Below the pieces are notes generated by a model that did not search any database, was not told the DNA's origin, and saw only the letters and a program-made list of their open reading frames with translations. A stretch of 23,775 nt of DNA from a virus, in IMG/VR virus record IMGVR_UViG_3300021085_000216, positions 1 to 23,775 of that record; one strand, given 5' to 3'. How positions within the stretch are numbered: position 1 is the stretch's first letter; every line of letters starts with the position of its first letter. Made by a program: the position numbers and the translations under genes. This document shows positions 19,601 through 23,775 of the stretch, piece after piece.

Positions 19601-19646
19601 TAGAAGGTCGCTCCTTTTGACGCACATACAATCTTATCATTACAGC

Positions 19647-19949
19647 TCATGTTATTACCACCGTTACCGCGCCTAACACACCAGAGCCTGATACACCTGC
19701 TGGGTTCGGCGAATTAGCCAAAGTTATCTTTAAAAAGCCGTCTTTCTCGTATACGGCACCTACTTCTAAACCTGTGTCTGAACCGTTTTGCAAATTGGTC
19801 AGAGTAATGTCTGTAGCCCGCACATCGCCCGGGTTTTGTATCTGACGGATCAGGGTCTCATACGCTTCCTGAATAGCCGCAATCGTATCCTGCTGGTATT
19901 CCGCAGGCGGGTTAGGAAAGTAGACACGGGTAAGTAGTCTAGAGGACAT
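19647..19949 (-). CDS. small virion-associated protein, unknown function
   Basis: A 100-aa protein. The N-terminal half is a helix after RVYFPNPPAEYQQDT (IAAIQEAYETLIRQIQNPGD); the C-terminal half is beta-rich and Gly/Ser/Val-rich (GFLKITLANS, GSGVLGAVTVVIT). Its ATG overlaps the stop of the tail/hub-like gene as TAATG. It may be a connector, minor structural or chaperone-like partner of the 639-aa protein; only the position supports this. No domain is recognised. Confidence 0.7.
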   Translation of the reverse strand: MSSRLLTRVYFPNPPAEYQQDTIAAIQEAYETLIRQIQNPGDVRATDITLTNLQNGSDTGLEVGAVYEKDGFLKITLANSPNPAGVSGSGVLGAVTVVIT

Positions 19950-21868
19950 TATCTTCTCCCGTCTGGCCTAAGTTCTACCCGGGGCGTGCCTAAACGCCAT
20001 TGTGTATCAGTCGTATCGGACTCTACTTTGACCGCAAACGACCGCCCACGCAGTCTAATCCACGTCTGCTCTGTAAACTGCTCCACCGGCGTTGTAGCGC
20101 TTTGCGTCACACCCGAGGTATCGGTCTGTAGGTATGCGCCCCCGGGGAAGTTTCGAGCTTGCAACGTGAAATCTACCGTCGGAGCCGTTGAAATGGAGTT
20201 TTCAAAGGTCAAGTCCGGAATAAGCTTGGTTAAGAAGACAAAATCATCCCCAGAACCAATGCTGATCTGACTGCTTTCTATGTAGCTAGTAATGGCGCTA
20301 GGCGGATTGGTGCTGCCGTCGTTCTGGCCGCTTTCGTGGTTATACAGATAACCGTCTGTGGAGGCCGCAATCGGGGCGTTGAACAAACCACGGTCATGCC
20401 AAGCTGTGCGCGTCAACGCGCCTATAGCCCACGTATCCTCTACGTAATTGTAAATGACGTAGCGATTGTTTTCGTTTGAATTTGACGAAGGGTAGAACCA
20501 CCATACCTCGGAGAATGTGCTGTTGAGAGCGCAAACCGTCAGCTCTATCTGACCTTCGTTTATATCGTCAAAGATATAAGCCCGTACTGGACACGGAAGC
20601 TTTTGAGTTTGACCGGTGTAGACGTAGAAGTCCCCGATACCCATCCAAAACACTTTGTCGTCCACCGCCGTCATAGCAGAAGGACCCGCAATAGTAATGT
20701 TTTCCGCAACTTGGGCTAGACCAAACGTAAAGGGTGGCCCTAAAAACTGCATAGAATGCAGGGATATGTCGGTAAATACCAACACTTGGTTACGTGTTTC
20801 TACCGCGGCAATAATTTCTGAGCCTGAACCTACCCGCAAATCGCCCGCCGTATTAGTTACTGCGGCATCCCAATCAGTCAAAGACTCCTGCGAAGAAAAA
20901 CGTATTAGCAGCGGATCTTGAACCCCTATGTTGTTTTGAGCATCACACCCAAAAGCAATAACGTGGCGATCGTTATCACTCACAATAACTTGTTTAGCTA
21001 TAGTAGGCGTACCAGGATCGGCTCCAGGCAAGTCCGCTAAAGCAACCGCCCTATCTACGTTGTAATCACTAGCGCTGGTGTCCCAGTAGTAAATACCGCC
21101 GTCACGGGCGTTGAACAAAAGGTCTTCACCAAAATTGTCTATGCCCCACAAACGCACGTTGTTGACAGTTGTCAGCGTAGCGGACGAACCCCACGTGCCA
21201 CGGCCCCAAGTGCTGGACCCCCAGCCGGTGCCTGACACCACTACGCCAAGGCCGGAGTTTATTTGATACTTGCCCACTACGCTGGAACCACCGTTTCCTG
21301 TGTCTGATCCGTCGGCCGTGACCAGTGTAGGGTTAAGCACCCCGTCGTCTGTAATGCTCGCGATAGTCGATACGGTGCGCGCTTGGATGGTGTAGTTGTT
21401 CTCGTCCACGACGTTTATCTGATATTCCTGATTCAGAACATTGGCGGTGATTTGACCACCGAGAGACGCCGCTCCGCTAAACGTAACAAAATCCCCGGTA
21501 GCAGCCCCATGGCCGGTGTCCGCAACTGCAATAGTAGCTGATCCGTTGGTCGCGCCAAACGTCACGTCGCCCGCGGCAGTGGTAGCCCGGATAGGGGTAA
21601 TATCGTAGTAGAAGCCGCCTTCGTTAATATAGAATTTATAACGAGTGCCCACGGCCATGAGCAAGGAACCCGCTAAGGTTACGTAGGAGTGCAACGCACG
21701 ACACGGAGCAAGAAAGCTGTAGTCAGACTGTCTGGTCCAACCACCTATTTTCTCGGGGAACCCAAATCGGAAACGGATTTTATCAGAGTCAGACCAACCG
21801 CCTTCGTTAGAATAGCTAGTGTTTTCTTTGTTAACACCGGGTCTGAATTGTAATTTCGCTAAGGGCAT
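19949..21868 (-). CDS. large beta-rich virion protein, probable tail hub / stabilisation-type protein
   Basis: A 639-aa, strongly beta-rich protein. It begins KLQFRPGVNKENTSYSNEGG and shows repeated blade-like units (LRALHSYV-type, VRLWGIDNFGEDLLFNARDG, RNQVLVFTDISLHSMQF, DKVFWMGIGDFYVY). These suggest a beta-propeller like the P22 gp10-type tail hub. Residues about 97-165 look like a beta-sandwich insert (HGAATGDFVTFSGAASLGG). A WGSSTWGRGTWG cluster lies at 216-227. GAGG stands 7 nt before the ATG at 21868. The propeller assignment is from pattern only; a tail-tube or neck protein is an alternative. Confidence 0.7.
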   Translation of the reverse strand: MPLAKLQFRPGVNKENTSYSNEGGWSDSDKIRFRFGFPEKIGGWTRQSDYSFLAPCRALHSYVTLAGSLLMAVGTRYKFYINEGGFYYDITPIRATTAAGDVTFGATNGSATIAVADTGHGAATGDFVTFSGAASLGGQITANVLNQEYQINVVDENNYTIQARTVSTIASITDDGVLNPTLVTADGSDTGNGGSSVVGKYQINSGLGVVVSGTGWGSSTWGRGTWGSSATLTTVNNVRLWGIDNFGEDLLFNARDGGIYYWDTSASDYNVDRAVALADLPGADPGTPTIAKQVIVSDNDRHVIAFGCDAQNNIGVQDPLLIRFSSQESLTDWDAAVTNTAGDLRVGSGSEIIAAVETRNQVLVFTDISLHSMQFLGPPFTFGLAQVAENITIAGPSAMTAVDDKVFWMGIGDFYVYTGQTQKLPCPVRAYIFDDINEGQIELTVCALNSTFSEVWWFYPSSNSNENNRYVIYNYVEDTWAIGALTRTAWHDRGLFNAPIAASTDGYLYNHESGQNDGSTNPPSAITSYIESSQISIGSGDDFVFLTKLIPDLTFENSISTAPTVDFTLQARNFPGGAYLQTDTSGVTQSATTPVEQFTEQTWIRLRGRSFAVKVESDTTDTQWRLGTPRVELRPDGRR

Positions 21869-21877
21869 TCGCTAACC

Positions 21878-22303
21878 TCATAATAGGTATTCACCTGTCT
21901 CGATCATGGATGCGAGTTCATGTGCGCGGCCTTTAACGTCCCGACTCCATTTTGAGTCAAGGAACTCCTTTGCTGCGAGGGTATAATCAGCCACTTCCAT
22001 GGCCGCCAAGGCTTTTTTGAAGCCACGCAAACGCGTAGCACCAAGGTTATAGCTGATGTCAATCATAGCATCTTTTCGCACATCATCAAGGTCATTAAAC
22101 CAAGGATATTCAGCGCTTAGCTCTTTGATGACGCGCAAAATATCGTTTTCAAGGAGCATATCAACTTCTTCGTCGGACAGACCTAAACCGGACTTAGAAA
22201 TATTCCTGCCTACGCCTATAGTTTCGTATCCAGCAGAACAACGGTAGACGTGGCTTTTTACGCCCTCATGGCGCTTGAGCATATCAAGTAGTTTTTCGGT
22301 CAC
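21878..22303 (-). CDS. GH24 T4-type endolysin (lysozyme/muramidase)
   Basis: A 141-aa lysozyme that cleaves the MurNAc-GlcNAc bond of peptidoglycan. The T4-type triad follows the known Glu-8aa-Asp/Cys-5aa-Thr rule: E13 (KRHEG), C22 in place of Asp20, T28 (YETIGVGRN). Further family sequence is DISYNLGATRLRGFKKAL and the C-terminal helix. There is no signal peptide or SAR segment, so export needs a holin. No ATG is present before the active site: the choice is GTG at 22303, joined to the lipoprotein stop as TAGTG, or TTG at 22312. GTG is chosen because it gives the usual start-to-Glu distance and the coupling; confidence in the start is moderate. Confidence 0.92.
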   Translation of the reverse strand: MTEKLLDMLKRHEGVKSHVYRCSAGYETIGVGRNISKSGLGLSDEEVDMLLENDILRVIKELSAEYPWFNDLDDVRKDAMIDISYNLGATRLRGFKKALAAMEVADYTLAAKEFLDSKWSRDVKGRAHELASMIETGEYLL

Positions 22304-22539
22304 TAGTCGCAAAGCTCGGCTAGTTCTTTCCAGTCTTGTGCAGTCCAGTTAGAGGTATCCACAGAGGCAGGAAGCTCAACCGTAATTCCGGAAACGTTAG
22401 CCCCAAGCACAGCACCGGCCGCGTTCGTGTTGCCTTTCAGACAGGCCATAGCGTTGTCCTCCGGCGTAATCTCTAAGCTGTTGAGCTGAGTACAAGCAGG
22501 GAGTGCAAGCAGCACTGCACCTAAAATAAGTAATCTCAT
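22303..22539 (-). CDS. small phage lipoprotein of the lysis region
   Basis: A 78-aa protein starting MRLLILGAVLLALPACTQ. The hydrophobic signal with lipobox LPAC predicts lipid attachment at C16 and transfer to the membrane. The mature part has two more cysteines (ACLKG, ELCD). Its ATG overlaps the preceding stop as ATGA and its stop abuts the endolysin start, so it belongs to the lysis cassette. It could be an outer-membrane spanin-type or lysis-accessory lipoprotein, but it is not Pro-rich and no inner-membrane spanin partner is recognised. The longer start at 22548 is less likely. Confidence 0.75.
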   Translation of the reverse strand: MRLLILGAVLLALPACTQLNSLEITPEDNAMACLKGNTNAAGAVLGANVSGITVELPASVDTSNWTAQDWKELAELCD

Positions 22540-22904
22540 GAGAACCATCCTTTAATAGACTGAAACGTACGCACTGGGTAGTACAGAGCGCCTGACTTAA
22601 ACCGGCCCAGACCTAGTACGCTCAGTGCTTCTCGAAACACCTTATCCGCCTGCTTTTGGTTCTTAACAACGCCGTCGCCGTGGGTGCATAAGTAATCGTG
22701 GACCACGGCTGCCTTCCGGTTTTTAGCATTGGCTACGGGGACTATCCACCGGAATATTCTGGGGACACTCGCCAGATCAGTGCAATACCCCGCAGGCACA
22801 GTCACTGTGCGCCCCAGAACGTCGCTATAATACACCAGTGGGGCGTGTAGCCGCCATCCACCATCCACAGCTTCGGCAACTAGCGCGGTCTGGAAGTGGC
22901 TCAT
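22536..22904 (-). CDS. DUF1353-like phage protein
   Basis: A 122-aa protein with the DUF1353 pattern: LHAPLVYYSDVLGRTVTVPAG, YCTDLASVPR, AVVHDYLC, QADKVFREAL, ALYYPVR. The conserved TDLASVPR and HDYL segments suggest a catalytic or metal site, but function is unknown; members often sit near lysis or tail genes. The ATG at 22904 has AGGTG 7 nt upstream; a GTG at 22913, next to the previous stop, has none. Its stop overlaps the lipoprotein start as ATGA. Confidence 0.8.
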   Translation of the reverse strand: MSHFQTALVAEAVDGGWRLHAPLVYYSDVLGRTVTVPAGYCTDLASVPRIFRWIVPVANAKNRKAAVVHDYLCTHGDGVVKNQKQADKVFREALSVLGLGRFKSGALYYPVRTFQSIKGWFS

Positions 22905-22913
22905 GATACGCAC

Positions 22914-23159
22914 CTAGGGCTTATTAAAAAAACTAAAGTAGGACCCCGTTATCAGGGCACCCAAGAAGATATAGGTAAAAGTTTTAATCACGGTAGTTGC
23001 CGCAGTACGTTTGGCCGAGCGCCAAGAGTCTAGAAGGTCGCGTATTTCACGCATGTCATGAACAGCGTCGTCGTCTTGTAAACCCACGTCACGTAAGGCT
23101 TTTTTAGCCCCCGCCTCCGCAGCACGCTGTATCATTGCTTCTAGCTCTAGCTCGGTCAT
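22914..23159 (-). CDS. candidate holin (DUF6127-like, one membrane segment)
   Basis: An 81-aa protein. The N-terminal two thirds is a charged helix (MIQRAAEAGAKKALRDVGL, MREIRDLLDSWRSAKRT) and the C-terminus a single hydrophobic segment of about 22 residues (VIKTFTYIFLGALITGSYFSFF) with a short tail. I recall this as DUF6127, found in phages beside endolysins. One transmembrane segment with a soluble N-terminus fits a pinholin- or class III-like holin but is not proof. An out-of-frame ATG-AGA-TGA minigene overlaps the start (23164-23156) and is better placed for the GGAG. Confidence 0.7.
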   Translation of the reverse strand: MTELELEAMIQRAAEAGAKKALRDVGLQDDDAVHDMREIRDLLDSWRSAKRTAATTVIKTFTYIFLGALITGSYFSFFNKP

Positions 23160-23183
23160 CTCATGGGTACTCCACTACTTCAA

Positions 23184-23456
23184 TTATGCGGCGTCTTCTT
23201 CTCGCTCAATGCGCGGATCAACCCAACCTTCGCAAAGTTCCCATGCGTCATTGACGTAGTTGTACTTACAACCGTACCAATCTTCTGGCTCAGTCACGCC
23301 TTCGATCAGCGTAGAGTTACCAGAGTTCATGTCGCCAATGATGAAGTCCAAGTTAGCAGGGTCACCCACTTCGATGTGGTCTGCTGTAATGTTTAGCTGC
23401 TTGTCGTCCTCAAAAAGGTACTTAGAGCAGTTCATTTCGCAAATAATAGTTTTCAT
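23184..23456 (-). CDS. small acidic phage protein, unknown function
   Basis: A 90-aa acidic protein: KTIICEMNCSKYLFEDDKQL, then IEVGDPANLDFIIGDMNSG, then EPEDWYGCKYNYVNDAWELC. I recall this type as frequent next to tail-fibre-like genes in marine phages and cyanophages, without a known role. AGGA precedes the ATG by 5-6 nt and the gene begins 3 nt after the stop of the fibre-like gene. The conserved-looking core is beta-rich, so an assembly or fibre-associated role is possible. Confidence 0.75.
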   Translation of the reverse strand: MKTIICEMNCSKYLFEDDKQLNITADHIEVGDPANLDFIIGDMNSGNSTLIEGVTEPEDWYGCKYNYVNDAWELCEGWVDPRIEREEDAA

Positions 23457-23458
23457 GA

Positions 23459-23775
23459 TTATCCTTCCAATAGGATTGAGGTTGCTGATAAAGCTTTGCC
23501 CGCAGGGACGGTGGACGTTGTAGTTGAGAGTGTGCCGTCAGCTTGGACGTAGTAGTCAGAGCCTATTGTGAGGCTAGATACTTTATCACTAACCCCACCC
23601 TGCACAATCACTGCGCCTGTGGCTGTATCGGCTATGGCTTGGTCTGTTATGCCTATGAAGTCGGTGTAGTTTTGAATCGCGTTGGCTTGGACAACGTAGG
23701 TTACAGTGTCGCTGTTTCCTTCGTCAGTGTATAAAATTGCGGTTTTATTATCCGAAGTACTGAATGCTGACGCGA
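23459..23775 (-). CDS. fibre-like/virion protein, C-terminal part only (runs off the right end)
   Basis: An open frame from the right edge to a TAA at 23461-23459, about 105 residues, beginning within ASAFSTSDNKTAILYTDEGN. The sequence is beta-rich and ends YVQADGTLSTTTSTVPAGKA followed by LSATSILLEG. I recall this C-terminal block (DFIGITDQAIADTATG, SLTIGSDYYVQADG) as a common ending of phage fibre or virion proteins in marine phages and cyanophages. The start lies outside the window, so the full function cannot be judged. Confidence 0.8.
   Translation of the reverse strand, partial: ASAFSTSDNKTAILYTDEGNSDTVTYVVQANAIQNYTDFIGITDQAIADTATGAVIVQGGVSDKVSSLTIGSDYYVQADGTLSTTTSTVPAGKALSATSILLEG

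Noticed and set aside
1-23775. CRISPR array, insertion sequence, integrase or attachment site
   Set aside because: No regularly spaced direct repeats, no transposase or recombinase ORF and no tRNA-end-like core were seen by eye.

Overview
The window looks like part of the genome of a tailed bacteriophage, probably an uncultured virus of aquatic (marine) bacteria. It has tightly packed genes with 1-11 nt stop/start overlaps, a phage replication module (family A DNA polymerase, SF1 and SF2 helicases, archaeo-eukaryotic-type primase, ssDNA-binding-like protein), a lysis cassette (GH24 endolysin, candidate holin, small lipoprotein) and large virion proteins rich in Gly, Ala, Gln and Pro. I see no integrase, tRNA, phage RNA polymerase, capsid, portal or terminase gene, so the rest of the genome lies outside. 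A short-tailed (podovirus-like) virion is suggested by the absence of a tape measure and by large ejection-protein-like ORFs; this is inference. The marine assignment rests on remembered family resemblance, not a search.

Layout. (1) 1-1624, rightward early block: a sigma70-type promoter (40-68), then six small genes including a protein with an SSB-like C-terminal tip, a staphylococcal-nuclease-fold nuclease and a small zinc protein, closed by two intrinsic terminators. (2) 1649-3011, regulatory and accessory patch: a leftward HNH endonuclease preceded by a structured leader or small RNA with a strong terminator, then a leftward 72-aa gene and a rightward HTH gene fired from divergent promoters around a TGTGTACACA palindrome, then a zinc-ribbon ORF. 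(3) 10031-2956, leftward replication operon: coiled-coil protein, ssDNA-binding-like protein, primase, UvrD-like helicase, zinc protein, DNA polymerase, ribbon-helix-helix protein and two tiny genes; an internal promoter sits in the end of the polymerase gene. (4) 10118-11569: a lone rightward SNF2-like helicase, divergent from the replication operon and convergent with the late genes. (5) 23775-11561, leftward late module: partial fibre-like protein, small acidic protein, candidate holin, DUF1353-like protein, lipoprotein, endolysin, beta-rich tail/hub-like protein, then four large virion proteins that I take to be internal or ejection-like.

How they fit. The primase, polymerase, helicases and ssDNA-binding-like protein can form a largely self-contained replisome; the small nucleases and zinc/HTH/RHH proteins are probably early takeover and regulatory functions. 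The late genes form one long probable transcription unit.

The strongest unusual signals are: an AT-rich block (about 11.87-16.62 kb) whose edges fall inside two virion ORFs; a structured RNA/terminator at 2178-2260; SSB-like C-terminal tips on two or three replication proteins; a Leu762-type polymerase; a stand-alone primase with a cysteine cluster; and two divergent-promoter regions with palindromes. No clearly new multi-gene system can be proven from the sequence alone.
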